Shown piece by piece: positions 1 through 7,774 of a stretch of 35,504 nucleotides of DNA. The stretch comes from JAABYT01 sp041581935. GTDB lineage: Bacteria > Pseudomonadota > Gammaproteobacteria > HK1. Position numbers and translations under genes: made by a program. Each line of letters begins with the position of its first letter. Position 1 is the first letter of the stretch. Under the pieces are notes generated by a model, which had not been told where the DNA came from, did no database searches, and saw only the letters and a program-made list of their open reading frames with translations. Where the stretch lies: contig JBFICP010000002.1 in NCBI GenBank assembly GCA_041581935.1, forward strand, positions 1-35,504, given 5' to 3'.

Positions 1-823
1 GCGCATCGTCTCGAGCCCCGAGCTGTTTGGAGAATTCAGTCGCGAAGCCGCTCGACCCGCCATCGAAATCGCGTCCATTCACCATCTTTACAAGGTCGTT
101 AACGGCCGACCGCTCGAACGTCCCTGGTGGTACTACGACGTCGCGGTCCAGGGGGACGGTCTCGTCGATATCCAGTCACATCTCGTGGATCAGGTGCAAT
201 GGATGGTCTCCGGTGACACACCGAACGACTTCGATGGCGATGTCGAGCTGCTCGACGCGCGGCGCTGGAGCACTTCGGTTCCGCTCGCGCTCTTCCGCGA
301 CACAACGCGCGAGAAGACGTTTCCGGACGCGCTCTCGCGCTATGTCGAAGACGATGTGCTCACGCTTCCGTGCAACGGCGAGATCGAGTACCGGCTCGAC
401 GGCGTGCGGGTGCGCCAACGCGCCGAGTGGGGCCAGCGCGAGCCCGAGGGCACCGGCGATCGCCACCCCTGCACGATTCACGGCACGCAGCTCACCGTGT
501 TCACGCGTCACGGACCCGAAACCGGATATGTTGCCGAGCTGGATCTCGAGCCATGCGCGGACACGGATCTCGAGCCGGCGCTGAGGGAGGCGCTGGCGGC
601 GTGGCAGGATGATTTTCCAGGACTCGATCTCGAAAGCATCGACGGCGGATTCCGCTATGTGATCCCTCGGGCGCTGCGAACGAGCCACGAGAGCCACTTT
701 GCGATGGTGCTGGAGAGCTTTCTCGACTATTTGGATGCGGGTCGCTGGCCGGTCTGGTTGAGCCCGGGCATTCGCGTGCGCTACGAGCTGCTCGCGCGGG
801 CCCGCGAGCGGGTCTCGTCATGA
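1..823 (+). CDS. Gfo/Idh/MocA-family oxidoreductase, C-terminal part (5' end outside window)
   Basis: The reading frame is open from base 2, so the gene starts upstream of the window and only about 273 C-terminal residues are seen. An internal GTG at 185 could be mistaken for the start, but coding sequence clearly continues before it. The visible part resembles the C-terminal substrate-binding domain of putative NAD(P)-dependent sugar or cyclitol dehydrogenases: IHHLYKVVNGRPLERP followed by WWYYDVAVQGDGLVDIQSHL is typical of that domain. The N-terminal Rossmann fold is not in the window. The stop overlaps the start of the next oxidoreductase (ATGA at 820-823), so the two are probably co-translated and may act in one carbohydrate pathway. 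The substrate cannot be deduced. Family call is fairly sure, function is not. Confidence 0.75.
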   Translation, partial: RIVSSPELFGEFSREAARPAIEIASIHHLYKVVNGRPLERPWWYYDVAVQGDGLVDIQSHLVDQVQWMVSGDTPNDFDGDVELLDARRWSTSVPLALFRDTTREKTFPDALSRYVEDDVLTLPCNGEIEYRLDGVRVRQRAEWGQREPEGTGDRHPCTIHGTQLTVFTRHGPETGYVAELDLEPCADTDLEPALREALAAWQDDFPGLDLESIDGGFRYVIPRALRTSHESHFAMVLESFLDYLDAGRWPVWLSPGIRVRYELLARARERVSS

Positions 824-1872
824 CCCGGCGTTTCGGCATCGTCGGCGGCGGCATGATCGCGCCGATTCACGTGGCGGCGATCCGCGCGCTGCCCGATGCC
901 GAGGTCGCCGGCATCATGGACAACGGAAGCGGTCGCGGTCGTGCGATTGCTCCAGAGCTGGACCCGACGGGCGCGGACGATCTCGATGTATTCGTAGCCC
1001 GCGACGACATCGACATCATCACCATCGCGACACCGAGCGGGCTGCACCACGAGGCCGCGGTGAAAGCGGCCGGGGCCGGCAAGCACTGCATCGTGGAAAA
1101 GCCGATGGAGATCCGCCTCGATCGCATCGACGCCATGATCGCCGCCCACCGCCGCGCCGGTACGCTGCTCGGCGGCATATTCAACACCCGTTACAGCGAA
1201 GCGGCGCAACTGCTCAAGCGCACCGTTGAGGCCGGACGCTTTGGCCGTTTGACGTTCGCGAGCGCCGTGGGACCCTGGTGGCGCGACCAGAGCTATTACG
1301 ACGACTCGGACTGGAAAGGCACCTGGTCGCTGGACGGCGGCGGCGCCCTCATGAACCAGGGCATCCACTCCATCGATCTGCTGCAATGGCTGGTGGACTC
1401 GCCGGTCGCCAGTGTCGGCGGGCGCACCGCCACGCTCGCCCACGAGAACGTGGAAGTCGAGGATACCGCCGCCGCGGCGCTCACCTTCGAAAACGGTGCG
1501 CTCGGCACGATCGCCTGCACCACCAGCATGTGGCCCGGCCACTTTCGCACCATCTCCATCGCCGGCACCGAGGGCACCGCCGTGCTCGCCGATACCAATC
1601 TCCTCGTATGGCGCTTCCGCGACGAAACGCCGGAGGATGAAGCGCTCCGCGCGCGACTCATGACGCTCCCCGGACCCGGCATCGGCGCCTCGAATCCGTC
1701 GGCGGGACTCGACAGCGAGGGTCACCGGGCGGTGTTCGCGGAGTTCCTGGCCGCGCTGGACGCCGGCCGGTCGCCGCCCATCGACGGCAACGAAGCCCGC
1801 AAGGCCGTCGCCATCATTCTTGCCGTCTACGAATCGGCACGACTCGGCGGCGCGCCGATAACGCCCGGCTAA
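820..1872 (+). CDS. Gfo/Idh/MocA-family NAD(P)-dependent oxidoreductase
   Basis: A 350-residue protein, normal for the family. The N-terminal Rossmann motif is GIVGGGMIAPIH (residues 6-17). The family signature EKPMEI, with its conserved lysine, follows near residue 93. GGGALMNQGIHSIDLLQW matches the catalytic GGG-x-DxGxHxxD motif; the first Asp is replaced by Asn, while the catalytic His and following Asp remain. Such enzymes oxidise or reduce hydroxyl groups of sugars, inositols or related compounds using NAD(P). The ATG at 820 overlaps the upstream oxidoreductase stop, which makes a heteromer or consecutive steps plausible (inference). No kinase, transporter or regulator lies nearby to name the substrate. 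Confidence 0.9.
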   Translation: MTRRFGIVGGGMIAPIHVAAIRALPDAEVAGIMDNGSGRGRAIAPELDPTGADDLDVFVARDDIDIITIATPSGLHHEAAVKAAGAGKHCIVEKPMEIRLDRIDAMIAAHRRAGTLLGGIFNTRYSEAAQLLKRTVEAGRFGRLTFASAVGPWWRDQSYYDDSDWKGTWSLDGGGALMNQGIHSIDLLQWLVDSPVASVGGRTATLAHENVEVEDTAAAALTFENGALGTIACTTSMWPGHFRTISIAGTEGTAVLADTNLLVWRFRDETPEDEALRARLMTLPGPGIGASNPSAGLDSEGHRAVFAEFLAALDAGRSPPIDGNEARKAVAIILAVYESARLGGAPITPG

Positions 1873-1905
1873 CGCCCTGCACCGCCGTGGTGTTTCCTTA
1901 CCGGC

Positions 1906-2289
1906 TCAGGTGACGGCGATCAGGATAGCGATGAGATGCAGCGTCACCACGACGAGGAGCATCGCGGAGGCGTGGCGAAGCACGCGTCTCATCGGCGTGT
2001 CGGGCACCACCCGTGGACGCACCCCGAATGCAAGCGGGTCGAGCGTGCCGCGCCGGTCCATTGTCGCGACCTCGCGGCAGTACTGCCGCACCCAGTACGG
2101 CGCCCGGGCGGCGAACATGTAGCGTGCGAACCAGGTTTCCAGCTCGCGCTCCCGCGCCTGCCTGCCGAACCAGCGCTTGTGGGCGAGCTCGAAGAGATGG
2201 AACTCGGTGATCTGCAGCAGCGAGGACGCTTCGAGTACCTCGCGCGTGTCCCGCGGAACCGTGTGCTCGTCGTCGGTGAAGAAAGTCAT
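1906..2289 (-). CDS. small membrane protein of unknown function
   Basis: A 127-residue protein I do not recognise. The N-terminal 100 residues are soluble and rich in charged and aromatic residues (for example FHLFELAHKRWFGRQARERE). The last ~20 residues (LLVVVTLHLIAILIAVT) form one hydrophobic helix, so it is probably tail-anchored in the inner membrane with the bulk in the cytoplasm. The start ATG at 2289 has GGGGG about 8 bases upstream, but those bases lie inside a hairpin (2296-2310) that could hide the ribosome site. It is convergent with the oxidoreductase pair and 147 bases downstream of the thioredoxin gene on the same strand. Codon use looks like that of its neighbours, so I take it as a real gene. 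Confidence 0.65.
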   Translation of the reverse strand: MTFFTDDEHTVPRDTREVLEASSLLQITEFHLFELAHKRWFGRQARERELETWFARYMFAARAPYWVRQYCREVATMDRRGTLDPLAFGVRPRVVPDTPMRRVLRHASAMLLVVVTLHLIAILIAVT

Positions 2290-2295
2290 CGCGAT

Positions 2296-2327
2296 GCCCC
2301 CGTGCGGGGCGAACCCGGGGCCCCGGG
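2296..2327 (-). promoter_or_regulatory. GC-rich hairpin and 14-bp palindrome in the leader of the 127-residue membrane protein
   Basis: On the minus-strand mRNA, GCCCC and GGGGC (2296-2300 with 2306-2310) pair around a five-base loop, and the 3' arm contains the likely Shine-Dalgarno GGGGG. Just upstream lies a perfect 14-bp palindrome at 2314-2327 (CCCGGGGCCCCGGG). Together they could make a tight 5' structure that lowers translation. GC-rich chance pairing is also possible. Confidence 0.35.
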
Positions 2328-2436
2328 GCGCATCAAGTGTACACCCGAACGCGCCGGGGCAACACGCGTCCGCCTGCGCGCCGGACGAGCACCATTTTCA
2401 CACGCTCGTGGTCATTCGGGTTCCTTGCAGCGCGAC

Positions 2437-2985
2437 TCACTGCCCAAGCGCCCGAGCCAGGGCCGCGCGAAGCTCGTCTTCGGTCACCGACATTTTTTTC
2501 GCGCCCCGCGCGTGTATGAAGTGCATGACGGGTTTGCCCGCGCGATCGAATACGAGCACCGTGGGAATGCGCTCGACCTCGCCGAACGCGCGCCTAATGG
2601 ATGCGTCACCTTTCACCACGTGAAAGCGCGGCTCGGTATCGTCGAGAAAACGCGCCAGCCGCACCTCGTCGTTGTCGTCGAACGCTTCGAAGACATTGAC
2701 CGCGACGATAGTCAGGTCGGCGTTCTCGAATTCCGTCGCGATCCGGTTGAGGTGACCGAACTCGGTCCGGCACGGCGGGCACCAGCTGGCGAAGAACGTG
2801 ACGATGACGGCTCTTTCGCGGAGATCGGAAACTTCGGGTGCTTTTCCGCGCAGTGGCTCGAGCGTCGCGAGGGCTGCGCGTTCCGCATCGCCCAGAGCCA
2901 CCGGGCCGGCGAGCACAGCGAAGTGTGCTCCGTAAAGGAGTGCGCACGTCGCGAGCGTCGTGATCGATGTACGCATGCCGTTCAT
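2437..2985 (-). CDS. TlpA-like periplasmic thioredoxin-fold protein
   Basis: A 182-residue exported thioredoxin-fold protein. The N-terminus (residues 1-27) is a signal sequence ending near LAGP. The redox centre is WCPPC, with cysteines at residues 69 and 72, preceded by VTFFAS as in TlpA/ResA proteins. The cis-proline region is IPTVLVFDRAGK near residue 140. Family members reduce or exchange disulfides in the periplasm, often for cytochrome c maturation or oxidative stress. Fourteen kb or more separate it from the cytochrome c and dsbA genes of this window, so a direct partnership is not shown. Start: ATG 2985; an ATG at 2976 is an alternative. Confidence 0.88.
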   Translation of the reverse strand: MNGMRTSITTLATCALLYGAHFAVLAGPVALGDAERAALATLEPLRGKAPEVSDLRERAVIVTFFASWCPPCRTEFGHLNRIATEFENADLTIVAVNVFEAFDDNDEVRLARFLDDTEPRFHVVKGDASIRRAFGEVERIPTVLVFDRAGKPVMHFIHARGAKKMSVTEDELRAALARALGQ

Positions 2986-3011
2986 TGCTGCGCCTGGGTC
3001 GAACGCTGCCT

Positions 3012-3070
3012 TGTAGCAGCGGGCTTGCTCACCAATGAACCCTGATTCGCGAGCAGGCTCGCTCTTCCAG
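3012..3070. repeat. inverted pair of REP-like palindromic elements
   Basis: The left element begins TTGTAGCAGCGGGCTTGCTC and the right one reads ATTCGCGAGCAGGCTCGCTC. The reverse complement of 3045-3070 matches 3011-3036 at about 18 of 26 positions. The left copy carries a GTAG foot before an imperfect palindrome, the hallmark of REP sequences mobilised by RAYT/TnpA-REP transposases. The two copies face each other across about 10 bases, as in REPIN/BIME units of Pseudomonas and relatives. It lies between the thioredoxin and nitroreductase genes. No transposase gene is in the window. Confidence 0.65.
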
Positions 3071-3142
3071 GGGACGGCCCAACTATCATCGGGCTAAATA
3101 CGCGCCCTTATTCTGTTCCGACCGCTCGCGATGCCCGATGGT

Positions 3143-3787
3143 TCATTTCCACGGCGGCGGCGTGCCCCAGCGGTTCCAGCTGGTGGTATCCGCGGTTGGA
3201 AAGCGGCGTGTGCGCCCGAAGTTGCCGCGCGGGTACCCGAGGGGAATGCAGCAGTGAAACTCGGCGTCGGCGGGCACATCGAACATCGCGTACACACGTT
3301 CCATGACGTCGGCGTGCAGCGTCGTCAGGACCGATCCGATCCCGAGCGCGCGCGCCGCGAGCAGCAGATTCTGAACGGCGGGAAAAACTGATGATGCCCC
3401 ACCGGGCCTTCCGGTGGTAAAGGCGAGCACGACGACCGGCGCGTGCACCATTTCGTCCGCGAGCAACGCCGGCATTCTGTAGACGGAGCCTTCGGGAATA
3501 TCCGACTTGTCCTTCCAGCCGTACTCGTCGCGGCGCTTGGCCCACCAGGCTTCATGATAGAGCTTTCCAAAGGCTTCAATCGCTTCTCGATCGCGGATGA
3601 CGAGGAAGCGGGCCGGCTGCGTGTTGCCGCCGTTCGGCGCCTTGGACGCCGCGTCGAGCACGGTTTTCAGATCCGCGTCGCTGACGGGTCTGTCGTGATC
3701 GAGGCGCCGAATCGCCCGTTGCGTGAACATCGCTTCACCAACCGGCATGCTCAGCTCGGTCGGTACGTCGAGGTAGATCATCTCCAT
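3143..3787 (-). CDS. nitroreductase-family FMN oxidoreductase
   Basis: A 214-residue protein of the nitroreductase family. FTQRAIRRL (residues 21-29) is the FMN-phosphate-binding Arg region, SKAPNGGNTQPARF (near 48-61) is the family signature, and ALGIGSVLTTLHAD with IPLGYPRGNFG forms the C-terminal flavin site. Members use NAD(P)H to reduce nitro groups, quinones or enones as FMN homodimers in the cytoplasm. The ATG at 3787 is preceded by GGGAG at 8 bases, a good ribosome site. It is monocistronic on the minus strand; 181 bases separate it from ychF. The physiological substrate is unknown. Confidence 0.9.
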   Translation of the reverse strand: MEMIYLDVPTELSMPVGEAMFTQRAIRRLDHDRPVSDADLKTVLDAASKAPNGGNTQPARFLVIRDREAIEAFGKLYHEAWWAKRRDEYGWKDKSDIPEGSVYRMPALLADEMVHAPVVVLAFTTGRPGGASSVFPAVQNLLLAARALGIGSVLTTLHADVMERVYAMFDVPADAEFHCCIPLGYPRGNFGRTRRFPTADTTSWNRWGTPPPWK

Positions 3788-3968
3788 CTTTACGGCTCCC
3801 GGCGGGATCGAATACCCGATGTAACGGCAAAATGCATCACCGATCTGGTTTTATCAAGCGGACGAATCGAGGCCCTGTACCACGAACCCGGCTCTCGGCC
3901 GACCGCTTGCAGGCGCCACGCCGCGAAGTGGACCTGTCATCGAGAATACGCGCCTTGTGTCGCCGCGC

Positions 3969-5060
3969 TCAAACGTTGAAGCGGAAGTGAACCACGTCGC
4001 CTTCGCGAATCACGTAGTCCTTGCCTTCCAGGCGCCACTTGCCGGCTTCTTTCGCACCTTGCTCGCCGTTCAGCGCAACGAAGTCTTCGTAGCCCACGAC
4101 CTCGGCGCGGATGAATCCTTTTTGGAAGTCCGTGTGAATGACCCCGGCCGCCTGCGGTGCGGTCGCGCCGCGGCGCACCGTCCAGGCGCGCGCCTCCTTG
4201 GGGCCGGCGGTGAAGAACGTGAGGAGATCGAGCAACGCGTAGCCCGCACGGATCAATCGATTGAGCCCCGGCTCGGCGAGTCCCATATCGGCGAGAAATT
4301 CGAGCCGTTCGCTTTCGTCGAGTCGCGCGAGCTCGGCCTCGATGGCGGCACAGATGGGCACTACCGGTGCGTTCTCCGTTGCGGCGATGCATTGCACGGC
4401 ATCGAGCAGCGGATTGTCCTCGAACCCGCCCTCGGCGACATTGGCCACATAGAGCACCGGCTTCGCCGTGAGCGGCTGAAGCTGGCGCATCCAGTCGCGC
4501 TCGGCGTCGTCGAGTGCGAGCGTCCTCAACGCCTTGCCGGAATCGAGCGCGCCGACAGCGCGTTCCATCAGCCTCTGTCTTGCCAGGGATTCCTTGTCAC
4601 CGGCCTTGGCGCCCTTAACGGCGCGCTCGCGGGCGCGTTCCACCTGCTCGAGATCGGCGAGCATGAGCTCGGTATTGATGATGGCGATGTCGTCGGCCGG
4701 CGACACCTTACCGGCGACGTGAGTGACGTCACCGTCGTCGAAGCAGCGCACCACATGAGCGATGGCGTGCGTCTCGCGAATATTGGCGAGAAACTTGTTA
4801 CCGAGGCCTTCACCTTTTGACGCGCCCTCGACGAGTCCTGCGATGTCGACGAATTCCATGGTCGTCGGCACGACGCGTTGCGGCGAGACGATGGCGGCAA
4901 TTCGCTCGAGTCGATCGTCAGGGACCGGCACCACGCCGACGTTGGGATCGATGGTGCAGAAGGGATAGTTGTCCGCCGCGATCTCGGCGCTCGTGAGGGC
5001 GTTGTACAGCGTCGACTTGCCGACGTTCGGCAGGCCGACGATGCCGCACCTAAATCCCAT
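3969..5060 (-). CDS. ychF: redox-regulated ATPase/translation factor YchF (OLA1 family)
   Basis: At 363 residues this is the usual length of YchF. The P-loop GLPNVGKS is at residues 9-16 and the switch-II region reads VDIAGLVEGASKGEGLGNKF. The G4 position reads NVAE rather than NKxD, the known change that makes YchF prefer ATP over GTP. A C-terminal TGS domain begins around DLLTFFTAGPKEARAW and ends VVHFRFNV. YchF binds ribosomes and is linked to stress responses. It lies 24 bases downstream of pth on the same strand, the common pth-ychF operon. Confidence 0.97.
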   Translation of the reverse strand: MGFRCGIVGLPNVGKSTLYNALTSAEIAADNYPFCTIDPNVGVVPVPDDRLERIAAIVSPQRVVPTTMEFVDIAGLVEGASKGEGLGNKFLANIRETHAIAHVVRCFDDGDVTHVAGKVSPADDIAIINTELMLADLEQVERARERAVKGAKAGDKESLARQRLMERAVGALDSGKALRTLALDDAERDWMRQLQPLTAKPVLYVANVAEGGFEDNPLLDAVQCIAATENAPVVPICAAIEAELARLDESERLEFLADMGLAEPGLNRLIRAGYALLDLLTFFTAGPKEARAWTVRRGATAPQAAGVIHTDFQKGFIRAEVVGYEDFVALNGEQGAKEAGKWRLEGKDYVIREGDVVHFRFNV

Positions 5061-5084
5061 CGTGTCGCCGGCGGGTGATCGACT

Positions 5085-5693
5085 TCACGGCGCTTTTTCG
5101 GACTCCGATAACGGGGACTTGCGGTGCAGGAAAGTCATCACGTTCTCGAGCTTGCCGGTAACGATATCCGGGAAGTGATCGAGCGCGAGCGCCACCGCGT
5201 CGTCGATGGCCCGCTGCTCGTCGGCCGGGGCGGCCTTCAGCACGTATCCGACGACGGCGTTCTTGTCCCCCGGGTGACCGACGCCGATGCGCAGCCGGGC
5301 GAACTCGGCGTTGCCCAGCTGGGGGATTATGTCGCGCAAGCCGTTATGCCCGCCGTGGCCGCCGCCGCGCTTCAGGCGAACCGTCCCCGGGGGCAGATCG
5401 ATCTCGTCGTGGGCGACGAGAATTTCATCGCTGCCGAGCTTGTAGAAGTTGACGAACGCCGCGACCGATCGGCCGCTGTTGTTCATGTAGGTCATTGGCT
5501 TCAACAAGCGCAGGCGCGCGTCGCCCACCTGGCAATCGGCAACGTCTCCGAAGAAATTCGACTGGGAACGGAAGCTTCCGCCCCAGCGGGAGGCGACGGC
5601 ATCGGCAAACCAGAAGCCCGCGTTGTGGCGCGTGTTCCTGTCGCGCGGGTCGGGATTGCCGAGCCCTACGAGAAGTCGAATCGGTTTGGACAA
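5085..5693 (-). CDS. pth: peptidyl-tRNA hydrolase
   Basis: A 202-residue Pth that releases peptidyl-tRNAs dropped by stalled ribosomes. Catalytic His23 sits in RHNAGFWF, Asn13 in GLGNP, the peptide-binding loop is KPMTYMNNSG, and HDEIDLPPG carries the conserved Asp. GGGHGGHNGL follows. The only start that gives a full N-terminus is TTG at 5693: there is no in-frame ATG or GTG between the rplY stop at 5717 and the conserved LLVGLGNP. The TTG and weak ribosome site suggest low or coupled translation with rplY, 23 bases upstream. It is followed closely by ychF. Confidence 0.96.
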   Translation of the reverse strand: MSKPIRLLVGLGNPDPRDRNTRHNAGFWFADAVASRWGGSFRSQSNFFGDVADCQVGDARLRLLKPMTYMNNSGRSVAAFVNFYKLGSDEILVAHDEIDLPPGTVRLKRGGGHGGHNGLRDIIPQLGNAEFARLRIGVGHPGDKNAVVGYVLKAAPADEQRAIDDAVALALDHFPDIVTGKLENVMTFLHRKSPLSESEKAP

Positions 5694-5716
5694 CGGATGC
5701 CCTGGGCGTCGCGCGC

Positions 5717-6412
5717 CTAGCTCTCGTCGCCTTCCTCCGGAGCGGCCTTCGGCTCCTCGCCTTCGGCAGCAGCCTCGACGGCGCCCTCCTCCAGGCCTTC
5801 CTCGCCTTCCTCGGTGACCTCTTCCTCTTCCTCGAATTTCTGCGAGTGCTGCAGCGAGACCACCGGCTGGTCGTGCTCGGGATCCTGCTGGAAGGCGATC
5901 ACGGTCACGCCCTCGGGAATTTTGAGCTCCGATAGGTGCAGGGAGTCGCCGATGTCCATGGCGCCCAGGTCCACCTCGATGAACTCGGGCAGATCCTTCG
6001 GCAGGCAGCTGATCTCCAAATCCACCAGCAGGTGATTGATGACGCCGCCGGCCTTCTTACCCGGGCAGGTCTCCTCGTTGATGAAGTGCAGCGGCACGTG
6101 CATGGTGATTTCCTGGGTGCTGCTGACCCGCAGCAGATCCAGGTGCACGATCCGATCGGTGGCCGGATCCCGCTGCAGGGCCTTGAGCACCGCCTGAGTG
6201 CCCTCGCCGCCCACCTTGATGTCGAGAATGTGGGAGAAGAAGGCCTCGTTCTCGAGCTGCTTGTGCACCGTGTTGGCGTTGAGCTTCAGCGGCACGGCAT
6301 CCTTGTCGGCGCCGTAGAGAACCGCCGGGATCATGCCTTGGCGGCGAAGCCGGCGGGCCGCGCCCTTGCCGCCGCCTTCACGGGGCTCCGCCTGCAGTTC
6401 GAATTCGTTCAT
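5717..6412 (-). CDS. rplY: 50S ribosomal protein L25/general stress protein Ctc
   Basis: A 231-residue long-form L25 (TL5/Ctc type), which binds 5S rRNA on the large subunit. The N-terminal L25 domain starts ELQAEPREGGGKGAARRLRR, with RRQGMIPAVLYG typical. A beta-rich CTC domain follows (LHFINEETCPGKKAGG). The end is an acidic low-complexity tail rich in Glu and Ala, common in gammaproteobacterial copies. I place the start at ATG 6412 (MNEFEL) because GGAG lies 11 bases upstream and homologues begin there; the frame is open to 6475. Operon order prs-rplY-pth-ychF is conserved in Gammaproteobacteria. Confidence 0.96.
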   Translation of the reverse strand: MNEFELQAEPREGGGKGAARRLRRQGMIPAVLYGADKDAVPLKLNANTVHKQLENEAFFSHILDIKVGGEGTQAVLKALQRDPATDRIVHLDLLRVSSTQEITMHVPLHFINEETCPGKKAGGVINHLLVDLEISCLPKDLPEFIEVDLGAMDIGDSLHLSELKIPEGVTVIAFQQDPEHDQPVVSLQHSQKFEEEEEVTEEGEEGLEEGAVEAAAEGEEPKAAPEEGDES

Positions 6413-6579
6413 GTCCAGGTCTCCAGGATGCTCGACGCCCGGGGTTCGGTCGTGTAAACCGCTAATGATATACAAAGAAGCCGCCGCACAGGAAGGGCGT
6501 CAAAAAGGCGACACACTTGTTCTGTTGATGCTCCCCTCCGGGAATCGCGGCAGAAAGGGATCAGTGAGCGTCCCCTTGG

Positions 6580-7518
6580 TCAGTCCATGAAGAGGTCGCC
6601 GATGGACTCCTCGTGGCTGATGCGGCGGATACTCTCCGCGATCAGCTCGGCGATGCTGAGCTGGCGAATCCGCGCACAGGCGTTGGCGTGCGCATCCAGC
6701 GGAATGGTATTGGTCACCACCAGCTCGTCGAGCTGCGAGGCCTCGATGTTCTCCACGGCTTTGCCGGAGAGCACCGGGTGGGTGCAGTAGGCCACCACCC
6801 GCGACGCGCCCTCGGCCTTGAGGGCCGCGGCCGCACTGCACAGCGTCCCCGCGGTATCGGCCATATCGTCCACCAGCACACAGGTGCGTCCGTCGACGTC
6901 ACCGATGATGTTCATGACCTCGGCGGCGTTGGCGTGGGGGCGGCGTTTGTCGATGATGGCGAGATCCGCGTCATCCAGACGCTTGGCGATGGCCCGGGCG
7001 CGCACCACGCCGCCGACGTCCGGCGACACGACGATCAGATTCTCGTACTTGTGCTTCCAGATATCGCCGAGCAGCACCGGCGACGCGTAGATGTTGTCCA
7101 CCGGAATGTTGAAAAAGCCCTGAATCTGGTCGGCATGCAGGTCCATGGTCAGGACGCGATTGGCGCCCGCCATGGAAACCATATTGGCCACCAGCTTGGC
7201 CGAAATCGCGACCCGCGCCGAACGCGGCCGGCGATCCTGGCGGGCGTAACCGAAATAGGGAATCACCGCAGTCAGCCGGTGCGCCGACGCGCGGCTGATG
7301 GCGTCGGTCATGACCAGCAGCTCCATGAGATTCTCGTCCACGGGCCGGCAGGTGGACTGGACGAGGAACACGTCCTTGCCGCGCACCGAGTCGATGATCT
7401 CCACCATGACCTCGCGGTCGCTGAAGCGGCCGACGGTCGCCTTGCCCAGCGGAATGTTCAGGCGCGCCACGATCTCCTCGGCAAGCGGCAGATTCGCGTT
7501 GCCGGAGAAAACCATCAT
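6580..7518 (-). CDS. prs: ribose-phosphate pyrophosphokinase (PRPP synthetase)
   Basis: This enzyme makes PRPP from ribose 5-phosphate and ATP for nucleotide, His, Trp and NAD synthesis. The family start MVFSGNAN is followed by VGRFSDREVMVEI. PYFGYARQDRRPRSAR is the flexible/ATP loop, DLHADQIQGFF contains the metal and ATP ligands, and VLVDDMADTAGTL is the PRPP-binding loop. From ATG 7518 the protein has 312 residues, the family norm. The frame also reads back to a GTG at 7593, adding 25 residues with no homologue I recognise and no ribosome site. Either start leaves the gene just downstream of tRNA-Gln on the same strand, so its mRNA may be released by tRNA processing. Confidence 0.97.
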   Translation of the reverse strand: MMVFSGNANLPLAEEIVARLNIPLGKATVGRFSDREVMVEIIDSVRGKDVFLVQSTCRPVDENLMELLVMTDAISRASAHRLTAVIPYFGYARQDRRPRSARVAISAKLVANMVSMAGANRVLTMDLHADQIQGFFNIPVDNIYASPVLLGDIWKHKYENLIVVSPDVGGVVRARAIAKRLDDADLAIIDKRRPHANAAEVMNIIGDVDGRTCVLVDDMADTAGTLCSAAAALKAEGASRVVAYCTHPVLSGKAVENIEASQLDELVVTNTIPLDAHANACARIRQLSIAELIAESIRRISHEESIGDLFMD

Positions 7519-7616
7519 GGAGCTGTCTTCGTGAAGGCCTTCGCCGACGAAAACGTCGTTGCCGGGTTGGCTATTGAAATGCCGCTCGTTCACAGCCGCT
7601 CAATCCCCGATGTGGG

Positions 7617-7691
7617 TGGCTGGGGCGCCAGGATTCGAACCTGGGATGCGGGAGTCAAAGTCCCGTGCCTTAACCTCTTGGCTACGCCCCA
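7617..7691 (-). tRNA. tRNA-Gln (anticodon UUG)
   Basis: Read on the minus strand from 7691, the acceptor TGGGGCG pairs with CGCCCCA, followed by discriminator G and an encoded CCA at 7619-7617. The anticodon stem CGGGA/TCCCG encloses CTTTGAC, giving anticodon TTG for CAA/CAG glutamine. The T arm contains GGTTCGAATCC. The D arm contains AGAGGTTAAGG. It is 75 bases with CCA. It sits between ispE and prs, a placement common in Gammaproteobacteria. Confidence 0.97.
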
Positions 7692-7774
7692 ACATGACGC
7701 TCGAAACAATACCTGACTGACGTCGATGATGGGGTGAGGCCGCTTGCGCCGCTGGCGCCCCCATTGAAGAGATC

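Noticed and set aside
1936..3045. 369-codon plus-strand frame over the membrane-protein and thioredoxin genes
   Set aside because: It spans two minus-strand genes, one with a clear CPPC active site, and the REP region. No domain is seen.
6580..7518. DTAGT instead of DTGGT in the PRPP loop of Prs as an anomaly
   Set aside because: DTAGT is found in normal bacterial PRPP synthetases such as that of Bacillus, so it is not unusual.
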